From: Methylobacterium sp. 17Sr1-1
Lineage (GTDB): Bacteria > Pseudomonadota > Alphaproteobacteria > Rhizobiales > Beijerinckiaceae
Length of the DNA: 64,000 nucleotides
NCBI RefSeq assembly: GCF_003173775.1
Contig: NZ_CP029552.1
Span: 2,179,001-2,243,000, forward strand
Direction: 5' to 3'
In this document: positions 40,680-49,292 of the stretch, piece after piece
Numbering within the stretch: the first letter of the stretch is position 1
Layout of the letters: each line of letters opens with the position of its first letter
The notes under the pieces: model-generated
What the model was told of the DNA's origin: nothing
Seen by the model: only the letters and a program-made list of their open reading frames with translations
The model's database searches: none
Translations under genes and position numbers: made by a program

Positions 40680-41588
40680 ATGGATCTCAACCTGCGCCAC
40701 GTCCGGGCCTTCGTGTCGGTCGCGCATCTGCGCAGCTTCACCCGGGCGGCCGCGCTCCTGAACCTGTCGCAGCCAGCCCTGACGGTGCAGATTCGCCGGC
40801 TGGAGGAGGCCCTGGCGGTGCGCCTCCTCGACCGCAACAGCCGCAGCGTCGCGCCGACCCGGGTCGGGCGCGAGCTGCTGCCGGTGTTTCAGCGCGTACT
40901 GCGCGAGCTCGACAGCGTCGTCATCGACACCCGCGACCTCGCGGCGCGGCGCCACGGCATCGTGCGGATCGCGGCCCTGCCCTCGGTGGCGGCGGGCGTG
41001 CTGCCGGACGCGATCGCGGCCTTCCGGGCGGCGCATCCGCGGATGGGCTTCGTCGTCAAGGACGCCATCGCCGAGCGGGTGCTCGCTTTGGTGCGGCGCG
41101 AGGAGGTCGATCTCGGAGTCACCGGCGGCGAGGTGCGCGATCCCGACGTCGCGGTGCTCGCGCGCGCCGCGGACGCCCTGCACGTGGTCTATCCCGCGGG
41201 CCACCCGATCGGGGAGGTCGAGACCGTGACCCTGGAGGCGCTGGCCGAGTACCCGCTGGTGCTGATGGATGCCGAGACCAGCGTGCGCGCCGTCGTCGAC
41301 GCCGCCTTCGTAGCCGCCGGGCGCCTGCCGGTGACGGCCTGCGAGGCGACCTACATGATGACCGCGGTCGGCATGGTGCGGGCTGGGCTCGGCCTCACCA
41401 TCCTGCCGGGCTCCGCCCGCGAGATCCGCGCCGAGCCCGACTTGCGCTCGCGTCCGATCGCCGAGGCGAGCTTTTCCCGCCCGGTCTGCCTGATCGCCAA
41501 GGCCGGGCGCACGCTGCCGGCCGCGGCGGAGGATTTTTTGGGGGAGCTGGTGCCGGCGCTGGGGGCGGAGTTTTCGGGGGTGGGGTGA
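40680..41588 (+). CDS. LysR-family transcriptional regulator
   Basis: A 302-residue regulator. The N-terminal winged helix reads MDLNLRHVRAFVSVAHLRSF, then AAALLNLSQPALTVQIRRLE (recognition helix) and NSRSVAPTRVGRELLPVFQ; a periplasmic-binding-protein-like sensor domain follows. It is divergent from the citMHS-atuA operon and is likely its activator, with the substrate or a product as inducer (inference). Length is typical. Confidence 0.92.
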   Translation: MDLNLRHVRAFVSVAHLRSFTRAAALLNLSQPALTVQIRRLEEALAVRLLDRNSRSVAPTRVGRELLPVFQRVLRELDSVVIDTRDLAARRHGIVRIAALPSVAAGVLPDAIAAFRAAHPRMGFVVKDAIAERVLALVRREEVDLGVTGGEVRDPDVAVLARAADALHVVYPAGHPIGEVETVTLEALAEYPLVLMDAETSVRAVVDAAFVAAGRLPVTACEATYMMTAVGMVRAGLGLTILPGSAREIRAEPDLRSRPIAEASFSRPVCLIAKAGRTLPAAAEDFLGELVPALGAEFSGVG

Positions 41589-41705
41589 GTGGTCGTGGCG
41601 GGCGCACGTCCAGTCGCTCCGAAACTGCTTGGCAAGGATCGAGGGCGACCGGGATGCATGATGCGAACCCCGCTTGATCTGCCCGAGACCAATAATGCGC
41701 GGGAT

Positions 41706-41851
41706 CCCCTCTCCCATGTGGGAGAGGGGTAGGGGTGAGGGTGGCGCGTTTCAGAATTAAGCACAGGTCGTTGAGCTGCCAGCACGACAGTCATAGCTTG
41801 ACGCGGACGCGCGCCACCCTCACCCCCGACACCTCTCCCACACGGGAGAGG
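41706..41851 (+). repeat. Palindromic intergenic repeat, family B (complete copy)
   Basis: Two hairpins, CCCCTCTCCC-ATGT-GGGAGAGGGG (41706-41729) and CCTCTCCC-ACAC-GGGAGAGG (41832-41851), are joined by further facing arms (ggggtgagggtggcgcg and cgcgccaccctcacccc). The sequence gggatcccctctccc also begins the shorter element at 53702. It fills the gap between the convergent lysR and matB genes. Confidence 0.8.
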
Positions 41852-41913
41852 GGAGACGCGCTCTATTCTTATCCGACTGGATCAACTTGGATCTCTTTGC
41901 CTGATGGAGCGCC

Positions 41914-43437
41914 TCAGCCCCCGTACAACCCCTTATGCGTCTCGCGCAGCAGGTTCTTCTGCACCTTGCCCATGGTATTGCGGGGCAGCTCGTCCGCGAT
42001 GATGACGCGCTTCGGCAGCTTGAACTTGGCGAGCCGCCCTTCGAGGGCCGAGAGGATCGCGGCCTCGCTCGGGGCCTCCGCCCCGCGCGGCACCACCACG
42101 GCGGTGACGCCCTCGCCGAAATCCGGATGGGGTACGCCGATCACCGCCGATTCGAGCACGCCGGGCAACCCGTCGATCTCGGTCTCGACCTCCTTCGGGT
42201 AGACGTTGAAGCCGCCGGTGATGATCAGGTCCTTGCCGCGCCCGACGATGTGGACGTAGCCGCGCTCGTCCAGCTTGCCGAGGTCGCCGGTGATGAAGAA
42301 GCCGTCGGCCTTGAACTCGGCGGCGGTCTTCTCCGGCATGCGCCAGTAGCCCTTGAACACGTTGGGCCCGCGCACCTCGATCATCCCGACCTGATCGGCC
42401 GCGAGTCCCCGGCCGGTCTCCGGATCGACCACCCGCAGCGACACGCCCGGCAGCGGGAACCCGACCGTGCCGGCGACCCGGTCGCCGTCATAGGGGTTCG
42501 ACGTGCTCATGTTGGTCTCGGTCATGCCGTAGCGCTCGAGGATCGCGTGGCCGGTCTTCTCCTGCCACTCGCGATGGGTCTCGGCGAGCAGGGGCGCCGA
42601 GCCGGAGACGAACAGGCGCATGCCGGCGGTCGCCTCGCGGGTCAGGCCCGGCTCCTTGAGAAGGCGGGTGTAGAAGGTCGGCACGCCCATCAGCGCGGTC
42701 GCCCGGCCCATCAGCGACAGGATCAGCGGTGGATCGAGCTTGGGGAGGAAGACCATCGCGGCGCCCGACATCAGCACCGTGTTGGTGGCGACGAACAGGC
42801 CGTGGGTGTGGAACACCGGGAGCGCGTGGATCAGCACGTCGTCCGGCGTGAAGCGCCAGTAATCGACGAGCGTCAGCGCATTCGACGACAGGTTGTCGTG
42901 GGTGAGCATCGCGCCCTTCGAGCGCCCGGTAGTGCCCGAGGTGTAGAGGATCGCCGCGAGATCGTCCGAGGCGCGGGGCACGTCGGCGAAGTCGCCGGTC
43001 TGGCCCGCGGCCTCGGCCGCCATCGTGCCTTCGCCCTTGGCGTCGAGTGTGCCGACCTGCTTGACGCCTGCCGCCTCGGCCACGGGCTTCAGGGCGTCCA
43101 GCTTCCCAGGATCGCAGACGAACAGGGCCGGCTCGGCGTCGCCCAGGAAGTAGGCGATCTCGGCGGGGGTGTAGCCGGTGTTGAGCGGCAGGAAGACCGC
43201 GCCGGCCCGCACGCAGCCGAGATAGAGCGCGATCACCGCCGGGCTCTTCTCGACCTGCACCGCCACCCGGTCGCCGGGCGCGACGCCCAGGCCGACGAGA
43301 GCCGCGGCGTAGCGGCCGGATTCGGCGATCAGGTCGGCGTAGCTCCAGCGCAGGCCCTCGGGAGTTTCGAGGAAGACCTTGGCCGCCGGGTCGGCGGGGA
43401 GGCGGGAGCGGACGATGTCGAAGAAGTGGTTGGACAT
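41914..43437 (-). CDS. matB: Malonyl-CoA synthetase
   Basis: A 507-residue AMP-forming ligase that makes malonyl-CoA from malonate, ATP and CoA. The phosphate loop is AAILYTSGTTGRSKGAMLTH, the A5 motif is LERYGMTETNMSTSNPYDGD, the hinge region is FFITGDLGKLDERGYVHIVG, and the C-terminal lysine is in RNTMGKVQKNLLRE. MatB-type features such as SNPYDGDRVAGTVGFPLPGV agree with the assignment. It is the last gene of the matPQMAB operon; a family A repeat separates it from matA. Confidence 0.92.
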   Translation of the reverse strand: MSNHFFDIVRSRLPADPAAKVFLETPEGLRWSYADLIAESGRYAAALVGLGVAPGDRVAVQVEKSPAVIALYLGCVRAGAVFLPLNTGYTPAEIAYFLGDAEPALFVCDPGKLDALKPVAEAAGVKQVGTLDAKGEGTMAAEAAGQTGDFADVPRASDDLAAILYTSGTTGRSKGAMLTHDNLSSNALTLVDYWRFTPDDVLIHALPVFHTHGLFVATNTVLMSGAAMVFLPKLDPPLILSLMGRATALMGVPTFYTRLLKEPGLTREATAGMRLFVSGSAPLLAETHREWQEKTGHAILERYGMTETNMSTSNPYDGDRVAGTVGFPLPGVSLRVVDPETGRGLAADQVGMIEVRGPNVFKGYWRMPEKTAAEFKADGFFITGDLGKLDERGYVHIVGRGKDLIITGGFNVYPKEVETEIDGLPGVLESAVIGVPHPDFGEGVTAVVVPRGAEAPSEAAILSALEGRLAKFKLPKRVIIADELPRNTMGKVQKNLLRETHKGLYGG

Positions 43438-43500
43438 GGACTGATGCTCTCGGAGACCGGCGACGGCACGATAACGCCGGCTATTCGAAGGTCGCGGGTC

Positions 43501-43690
43501 TCTCCTCTCACCGCGGGCGGGGAGAGGGCTGCGTCTCCGTTCAGGAGATGCAGCAAGCCCGAAGGGCGAGGGTGAGGGGGCGTTTCCGGAGGAGCCACAT
43601 CCGGCACCTCCCCCTCACCCTCGGCTGCCGCCTCGCCGCGCCGACGACAAGGTCGTCGCGGCCCTCTCCCCGCCCGCGGGGAGAGGAGGA
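43501..43690 (-). repeat. Palindromic intergenic repeat, family A (copy 2), inside the mat operon
   Basis: A composite palindrome with outer arms ctctcaccgcgggcgggga and gccctctccccgcccgcgg and inner arms gagggtgagggggcg and cccctcaccctcg. It closely matches the element at 19711-19900 and lies between matA and matB. It may lower or separate expression of matB from the upstream genes. Confidence 0.82.
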
Positions 43691-43696
43691 TGCTCA

Positions 43697-45103
43697 CTAT
43701 GCCTCCGCCAGCGCCACGGACCGCGCCGGCGGCAGGTTCTGGCGCAATTCGCGGTTGACGGTGAGCGAGGCCGAGACCGTGCCGAGATTGGCGTAGGTCT
43801 CGTGGTTCTTCTCGATCGCCGCGAGGTCGTAGAGGTAGTTGACCATCAGGCCGTAGCCCTGCGCCAGGCCCTTCGGCGAGACGTCGCCGAGAAAGTTCAG
43901 GCGTTCCAGCCGGGCGCCGTTGCCGAGATGGAACCGGGCGACCGGATCGACCGGCTTGCCGCGCGGGGTCTTGGCGCGCAGGAAGTAGTAGGCGGCCGCC
44001 GGCAACAGGGCCTTCTTCACCGCGTCCGCCTTGGCCTTGTCGGCGTGCCAGTCGGGCTGGTCGAGGAGGCGCAGTGTCTCGACGTCCTCGCGGGTGATCC
44101 CCTGCGGGGCGTCGGCCCGGCGCTCGCGGTCGAGCCAGGTACGGAAGGTCGGCACCGGCGACAGGGTCACGAAGGTCTTCAGCGCCGACATCTCGCGGCA
44201 GAGATCCTCCACCACCTGCTTGATCAGGAAGTTGCCGAAGGTGATGCCGGCCAGGCCCTTCTGGCAGTTCGAGATCGAGTAGAAGATCGCGGTCGTCGCC
44301 TCGCGGGTGTCGGTCGGCCGGCGGTCGTTGGCGAGGATCGGGGCGATCGCCGCGGCGATGCCGGTGGTGAGCGCCACCTCGACGAAGATCAGCGGCTCGT
44401 CGAGGAGCGCCGGGTGGAAGAAGGCGAAGCAGCGCCGGTCCGGCGGCTCGATGCGCCGGCGCAGGTCGTCCCAGTCCGAGATGGCGTGCACCGCCTCGTA
44501 GCGGATGATCTTTTCCAGGATGTGGGCCGGCGTCGTCCAGTCGATCCGGCGCAGGACCAGGAAGCCGCGGTTGAACCACGACGCGAACAGGTGCTCGAAG
44601 TCGGAATCGAGGCTCTCGACGGCCTCCGCCAGGGCCGGATCCGGCTTGTCCGCCTTGCGGGCGGCGTCGCGCAAGGAGAACAGGTCCTCGCGCATCCGCA
44701 CCAGGGCGATCGTGCCGTCGCGGGCGAGGTTGAGGCGGCGGATCAGCTCCTGCGATCGCGGCTCGGCCGCCTCGTGCAGGCGCCCCAGCGCCGCCCGGGA
44801 CGGCGCCTTGGCGTAGGCCGCGATGGCGCCCTCCACCGCCGCGTGGTCGGCGCCGAAATCGAGGGCGATGCGGCGCAGGAAATCGTGGCGGTCGGCGCGC
44901 CCGAAGCTGTCGTAGCGGTCGAGGATGATACGGGCCAGCGCGACGCCCGAGGCCTCGCCGCGCCGGGAGATCAGGTCCTCGCAGAGCTTCACCACCTCGG
45001 CGACGCTCGCCTTGGCGGGATCGTCGCGGCCGAAGGCGATCAGCCCGCGGCCCCGGTCCGAGATGCTCTGGAGGAGGTCGCCGAGGAACGAGATCGCCGC
45101 CAT
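43697..45103 (-). CDS. matA: Malonyl-CoA decarboxylase
   Basis: A 468-residue enzyme that turns malonyl-CoA into acetyl-CoA and CO2. Typical parts are the helical N-terminal domain (ISDRGRGLIAFGRDDPAKAS; HDFLRRIALDFGADH), the GNAT-like C-terminal domain with FVEVALTTGIAAAIAPILAN, and the conserved FYSISNCQKGLAGITFGNFL that contains active-site serine candidates. The frame is open further upstream but the start MAAISFLGDLL fits better. It follows matM after 166 bases and precedes matB, completing the malonate pathway. Confidence 0.93.
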   Translation of the reverse strand: MAAISFLGDLLQSISDRGRGLIAFGRDDPAKASVAEVVKLCEDLISRRGEASGVALARIILDRYDSFGRADRHDFLRRIALDFGADHAAVEGAIAAYAKAPSRAALGRLHEAAEPRSQELIRRLNLARDGTIALVRMREDLFSLRDAARKADKPDPALAEAVESLDSDFEHLFASWFNRGFLVLRRIDWTTPAHILEKIIRYEAVHAISDWDDLRRRIEPPDRRCFAFFHPALLDEPLIFVEVALTTGIAAAIAPILANDRRPTDTREATTAIFYSISNCQKGLAGITFGNFLIKQVVEDLCREMSALKTFVTLSPVPTFRTWLDRERRADAPQGITREDVETLRLLDQPDWHADKAKADAVKKALLPAAAYYFLRAKTPRGKPVDPVARFHLGNGARLERLNFLGDVSPKGLAQGYGLMVNYLYDLAAIEKNHETYANLGTVSASLTVNRELRQNLPPARSVALAEA

Positions 45104-45269
45104 GGGGCCTTGCTCACCGTCGCGTTGCGCGGCCGCCCGGGACCCGTATCCTGAGTCCGTCGCGCCGCCCGTTGTCACATAGGGCTCCGCTGCGGCAGCG
45201 GAGAGGAGGGAGGGGCGCCGCCGGGAGTCGCGGGCGGGTCCCGGCGGCGCGCTGCGCATGGTGGCGCCT

Positions 45270-46622
45270 CTACTTGGTCGAGGGCAAGAGGAGATCCGGC
45301 AGCCACAACGCGATGCCGGGGACGACGCACAGGACCAGGATCGCCACGGCCATCAGGATCACGAAGGGCAAGGTGCCCCAGATGATCTCGGAGAGCGGGA
45401 TGTCGGGCGCGATGTTCTTGATGACGAAGATGTTGAGGCCCACCGGCGGGTGGATCAGCCCCATCTCCATGGTGATCGTCATGACGACGCCGAACCAGAC
45501 CAGGTCGAACCCCGCCTCCCGCAGCGGCGGCAGGATGATCGGCGCGGTCATGAGAATGATCGAGACCGGCGGCAGGAAGAAGCCGAGGCCCACCACCAGG
45601 AGCAGGATGGTGAGGAGCAGCAGCCACGGCGAGAGATGCATCGCCACGATCGCGGCGGCGGCGGCCTGCGAGATGTGGAGGTAGCTCATCACGTAGGCGT
45701 AGAGCAGCGACATGCCGATGATCAGCATCAGCATGGTCGATTCGCGGAGCGTCGCGATCAGGATCGGGCTGACGTCCCGGGCCCGCCAGACGCCGTAGAT
45801 CGCCGCGATCAGCGCCAGCGCCAGCAATCCGCCGAGGCCGGCCGTCTCGGAGGGCGTGGCGTAGCCGCCGTAGAGCGCCACCATGACGCCGGTGAGCAGC
45901 ACCACGAAGGGCAGCACCCGCGGCAGGGTCGAGAAGCGCTCTGCCATCGAGTAGCGGTCTTCCGCCAGGATCGGGTGCTCCGGCCCGCCGGTGACGTAGG
46001 CCGCCCGCGCCGTGGCGAATTCGCGCCGGAAGCGCCAGGCGGCGTAGGCCGCGAAGAGCAGGACCAGCAGCAGCCCCGGGCCGATGCCGGCGAGGAAGAG
46101 CCGCCCGAGCGACTGCTCGGCCGCGACCGCGTAGAGGATCATGGTGATCGAGGGCGGCAGCAGGATGCCGAGGGTGCCGCCCGCCGCGATGATGCCGGCG
46201 GCGAAGCCTCCGGAATAGCCGCGCCGACGCATCTCCGGGATGCCGGCGGAACCGATCGCCGAGCAGGTCGCCGGGCTCGATCCCGCCATGGCGGCGAAGA
46301 GTGCGCAGGCGAAGACGTTGGCGATGCCGAGGCCTCCCGGGATCTTGTGCATCCAGGCATGCATCGCCGAGTAGAGGTCCTGACCCGCCTTCGACCGGCC
46401 GATCGCCGCGCCCTTCAGGATGAAGAGCGGGATCGACAGGAGCGTGATCGAGGCCATCTCCTCGTAGACGTTCTGCGCCACCGTATCGAGGGAGGCGCCG
46501 GGCATGAAGGCCAGCATGAAGACGAGCGCCACCGCGCCGAGCGCGAAGGCGATCGGGATGCCGGCGAGCATCGCCCCCAGGGTGGCGCCCGCGTAGAGGG
46601 TGCCGATGATCGCGGTGCTCAT
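45270..46622 (-). CDS. matM: TRAP transporter large permease, malonate type
   Basis: A 450-residue DctM-type membrane protein with about 12 helices. Typical stretches are the start STAIIGTLYAGATLGAMLAG, SIPLFILKGAAIGRSKAGQD, and the Gly-rich AGSSPATCSAIGSAGIPEMR with GGTLGILLPPSITMILYAVA. With the small subunit and the binding protein it drives sodium- or proton-coupled uptake. The start overlaps the small-subunit stop (ATGA). Order P-Q-M-A-B with matR opposite matches the malonate operon described for Sinorhizobium meliloti (from memory), so malonate is the likely substrate. Confidence 0.9.
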   Translation of the reverse strand: MSTAIIGTLYAGATLGAMLAGIPIAFALGAVALVFMLAFMPGASLDTVAQNVYEEMASITLLSIPLFILKGAAIGRSKAGQDLYSAMHAWMHKIPGGLGIANVFACALFAAMAGSSPATCSAIGSAGIPEMRRRGYSGGFAAGIIAAGGTLGILLPPSITMILYAVAAEQSLGRLFLAGIGPGLLLVLLFAAYAAWRFRREFATARAAYVTGGPEHPILAEDRYSMAERFSTLPRVLPFVVLLTGVMVALYGGYATPSETAGLGGLLALALIAAIYGVWRARDVSPILIATLRESTMLMLIIGMSLLYAYVMSYLHISQAAAAAIVAMHLSPWLLLLTILLLVVGLGFFLPPVSIILMTAPIILPPLREAGFDLVWFGVVMTITMEMGLIHPPVGLNIFVIKNIAPDIPLSEIIWGTLPFVILMAVAILVLCVVPGIALWLPDLLLPSTK

Positions 46623-47281
46623 CGGGCAACCCCCTTCTCGCCGGGTTGCTTGTCGTGCTTCTTGGCCCGCTCGAGATCGGCGCTTAAGCCCACCTTCGGA
46701 TCGGCGAAGCCGGCGGCCTCCGGGCCGCGGGCGACGGCCTCGGCGATCTGGAGCAGGAATTGCAGCGCCAGCAGCGTCATACCGACAGCCATCAGCGAGT
46801 AGGGGATCCAGAGCGGCGGGCCCCAGGTCGATTGCGAGATCTGGCCGTCCTCCCAGGCCTCGTGCAGCAGGGTCCAGCTCTTCCAGGCGAAGAACGCGAC
46901 GAAGCCGAGGCTGACCACGTCGGCGAAGAGCAGGCGCAGGCGGTTCGCCCGCGGCGGCAGGAGGCCAGTCAGCGCCTCGATGGCGACGTGGCCGCGCTTG
47001 GCCTGGACGCCCGCCGCCGAGAGGAAGGTGGCGCCGACGATGAGGAACACCGCCGTCTCGTCCTGCCACTCGGTCGGGATCTTCAGGAAGTAGCGGACGA
47101 CGACGCTGTAGCTCAGCACCAAGCAGGCGGCGACGAGGGCGACGCCGCCGAGAAGCAGGATCAAGCGGTTCAAGCCCGCCATCGCGGCGTCGATCGCCGC
47201 GAGCGGGCCGGGGAGCCGGACCCGCGCCGATGCGCGCTCCGGCTCCGCGGCGGCGGAGGCCGCGTCGAAGGCGTGGCTCAC
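46619..47281 (-). CDS. matQ: TRAP transporter small permease, malonate type
   Basis: A 220-residue DctQ-type subunit with four membrane helices starting near residue 38 (NRLILLLGGVALVAACLVLS), with the family segment VVRYFLKIPTEWQDETAVFL and the region GVQAKRGHVAIEALTGLLPP. The GTG start overlaps the stop of the binding-protein gene, and its own stop overlaps the matM start, so the three TRAP genes are translationally coupled. The tail is hydrophilic and lysine-rich. Confidence 0.88.
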   Translation of the reverse strand: MSHAFDAASAAAEPERASARVRLPGPLAAIDAAMAGLNRLILLLGGVALVAACLVLSYSVVVRYFLKIPTEWQDETAVFLIVGATFLSAAGVQAKRGHVAIEALTGLLPPRANRLRLLFADVVSLGFVAFFAWKSWTLLHEAWEDGQISQSTWGPPLWIPYSLMAVGMTLLALQFLLQIAEAVARGPEAAGFADPKVGLSADLERAKKHDKQPGEKGVAR

Positions 47282-48297
47282 GCGACCGCCTCCGCGAGCT
47301 TCAGCATCTCGGCGCAGGACGAGGACTTGGCGGCGTAATCCTTCCAGGCCGAGTCGCGGGCGATGGCGCGCCAGCGATTGAGCGTCGCCTCGTCGAGGGC
47401 CTCGACCTTGGCGCCGGCCTTCGAAAAAATCTGCTCGACCCGGGTGTCGTCGGCTTGCGCGCCCTCCTGGCCGAAGGATTCGAGCTCGGCGCCGACCGCC
47501 ATGATCAGGTCGCGCTGATCCTTCGTCAGGCCGTCGAAGATCGCCTTCGACATCATGATCGGCTCGAGCATGAACCAGTACGAGCGGCCCCGGGCCGAGG
47601 TGAGGGACTTCGACAGCTCTTCCAGCCGGAACGAGATCAGGCTGGTCGAGGAGGTGATGACCGCGTCGCAGGCGCCGGTCTGCATCGCCGCGTAGGATTC
47701 GTTCGAGGGCAGGCTGAGGGTCGCGGCGCCCGCGGCCTTCATCATCAGGTCCATCTCTCGCGAGCCGCCGCGGACCTTCATGCCCTTGGCGTCCTCCGGC
47801 CGCACCAGCGGGCGGTCGCGGCTCGCGACGCCGCCGGCCTGCCAGACCCAGGAGACCAGCACGATGTTCTTCGACAGGAGGATCTCGGTCAGCTTGCGGC
47901 CGACCGGCGCCGTCTTCCAGGCCATCGCCTGCGGGTAGGAGGTCACGAGCGCCGGCATCAGCCCGATATTGGTCTCCGGCACCTCGCCGCCGGCATAGGG
48001 CAGCGGGTAGAGGCTCATGTCGAGCGCGCCCTTGCGCATCGCGCTGAACTGGGCGTTCGTCTTCATCAGCGACGAGCCGGGATAGACCTGGACGTCGAGC
48101 GCGCCCTTCGAGCGCTCCTTCACGGCGGCCGCGAACTTGCGGCACATCCGATCGCGAAAATCGCCCTCGTCGATCGTGCCGCCCGGGAACTGGTGCGAGA
48201 GCTTCAGGGTCGTGGCGGCCTGCGCGGCGCGGCCGAGGCCGATCAGGGCGGGCGCGGCGAGGCCGGCGGCCACGATCGTGCGGCGGGTGAGGGCCAT
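47278..48297 (-). CDS. matP: TRAP transporter substrate-binding protein, malonate type
   Basis: A 339-residue DctP-type periplasmic protein. It has a twin-arginine-like signal (MALTRRTIVAAGLAAPALIG ending at AQAA). Conserved parts are LKLSHQFPGGTIDEGDFRDR, VQVYPGSSLMKTNAQFSAMR, and GMKVRGGSREMDLMMKAAGA with the arginine that usually binds the carboxylate. The start follows ggagg; a longer frame upstream lacks support. It is the first gene of the mat operon and is divergent from matR. Confidence 0.9.
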   Translation of the reverse strand: MALTRRTIVAAGLAAPALIGLGRAAQAATTLKLSHQFPGGTIDEGDFRDRMCRKFAAAVKERSKGALDVQVYPGSSLMKTNAQFSAMRKGALDMSLYPLPYAGGEVPETNIGLMPALVTSYPQAMAWKTAPVGRKLTEILLSKNIVLVSWVWQAGGVASRDRPLVRPEDAKGMKVRGGSREMDLMMKAAGAATLSLPSNESYAAMQTGACDAVITSSTSLISFRLEELSKSLTSARGRSYWFMLEPIMMSKAIFDGLTKDQRDLIMAVGAELESFGQEGAQADDTRVEQIFSKAGAKVEALDEATLNRWRAIARDSAWKDYAAKSSSCAEMLKLAEAVA

Positions 48298-48397
48298 GGC
48301 GTTTCCTCCGTCGGGAGCGCGTCGGCTCCGGATCCGTCGTTGGAGCGCGGCCTTCTCGGGGGACCGCTGCGTCGTGCTCGGAAAAGACTCCCATCTT

Positions 48398-48430
48398 GTA
48401 TATTTTGTCAACCGGCGTGCATATTCTGCG
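48398..48430. promoter_or_regulatory. Direct repeat operator candidate between matP and matR
   Basis: GTATATTTTGTC (48398-48409) and GCATATTCTGCG (48419-48430) are similar 12-mers spaced 21 bases apart, about two helical turns. They lie 100-133 bases from the matP start and 38-70 bases from the matR start. A TTGACA sequence on the minus strand overlaps the first copy. This is the natural place for MatR binding; the assignment is inference. Confidence 0.45.
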
Positions 48431-48467
48431 GAAGTCGTATCCCATGCGCCCGGAGGAGGGAGGCGCC

Positions 48468-49166
48468 ATGCGTCATGCTGCGAGTCACGCTTCCGCGAAC
48501 CAAGCACCCCGGAACCACGCCCAGCGGCTGCGGCAGACGATCGAGGACGAGATCGTGGACGGGGTCCTGCGCCCCGGCGACCGGCTCGACGAGGTCCAGC
48601 TCGCGGCCCGGTTCGGGGTCTCGCGCACCCCGATCCGCGAGGCGCTGCTGCAACTCGCCGTCACCGGCCTGATCGAGATCAAGCCGCGCCGCGGCGCGGT
48701 GGTGAGCACGCCGGAGCCGGCGCGGCTGATCGAGATGTTCGAGACCATGGCGGAGCTCGAGGCCGCCTGCGGGCGCCTCGCCGCGCGACGGCTCACCGAC
48801 GCGCATCAGCGCGATCTCGTCGCCGCCCTCGACGCCTGCCGGGCGGCGGCCGGTGCGGGCGACACCGAGGCCTATTACGCCGAGAACGCGGTCTTCCACG
48901 CCGTCATCTACCGGGCCTCGCGCAACGGCTTCCTGTGCGAGCAGGCGGTCGGTCTGAGCCGGCGCCTCGCGCCGTTCCGGCGCATCCAGCTCCGGGCCCG
49001 CAACCGGCTGCGCCAGTCGCTCGCCGAGCACGAGGGCGCCGTGGAGGCGATCCTGGCCGGGGACGAGGTCTTGGCCGGCGAGCGCTTGCGCGCCCACGTG
49101 CTGGTGCAGGGCGACCGCTTCGCCGAGCTGATCCGCAGCCTGCCGGGGGGCAGCGCGGCGGCCTAG
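48468..49166 (+). CDS. matR: GntR-family (FCD) regulator of malonate use
   Basis: A 232-residue regulator with an N-terminal winged helix (PGDRLDEVQLAARFGVSRTP, IREALLQLAVTGLIEIKPRR) and a C-terminal FCD effector domain with its metal-ligand histidines (FHAVIYRASRN; LAEHEGAVEAILAGD; LRAHVL). The start MRHAAS follows ggaggcgcc; an earlier start is open but weaker. It is divergent from matPQMAB, as in known malonate operons where MatR responds to malonate. Assignment of the effector is by context. Confidence 0.85.
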   Translation: MRHAASHASANQAPRNHAQRLRQTIEDEIVDGVLRPGDRLDEVQLAARFGVSRTPIREALLQLAVTGLIEIKPRRGAVVSTPEPARLIEMFETMAELEAACGRLAARRLTDAHQRDLVAALDACRAAAGAGDTEAYYAENAVFHAVIYRASRNGFLCEQAVGLSRRLAPFRRIQLRARNRLRQSLAEHEGAVEAILAGDEVLAGERLRAHVLVQGDRFAELIRSLPGGSAAA

Positions 49167-49171
49167 TCTCC

Positions 49172-49185
49172 ATGGGTCAACCCAT
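49172..49185. promoter_or_regulatory. Perfect 14-base dyad ahead of the YihY gene
   Basis: ATGGGTCAACCCAT lies five bases behind the matR stop and 107 bases before the yihY-type gene. It is a perfect inverted repeat with a two-base centre. It may be an operator; no regulator can be named. Confidence 0.35.
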
Positions 49186-49292
49186 TGACGCTAAGGCATT
49201 TTATCTCATCCGGAACGCTCCCCGCGACGCAACGTTGTGACTCCCGAGCGCCCACGCTTGTGGGCGACACGTCCTCCTGATCCGGTGTCGCG

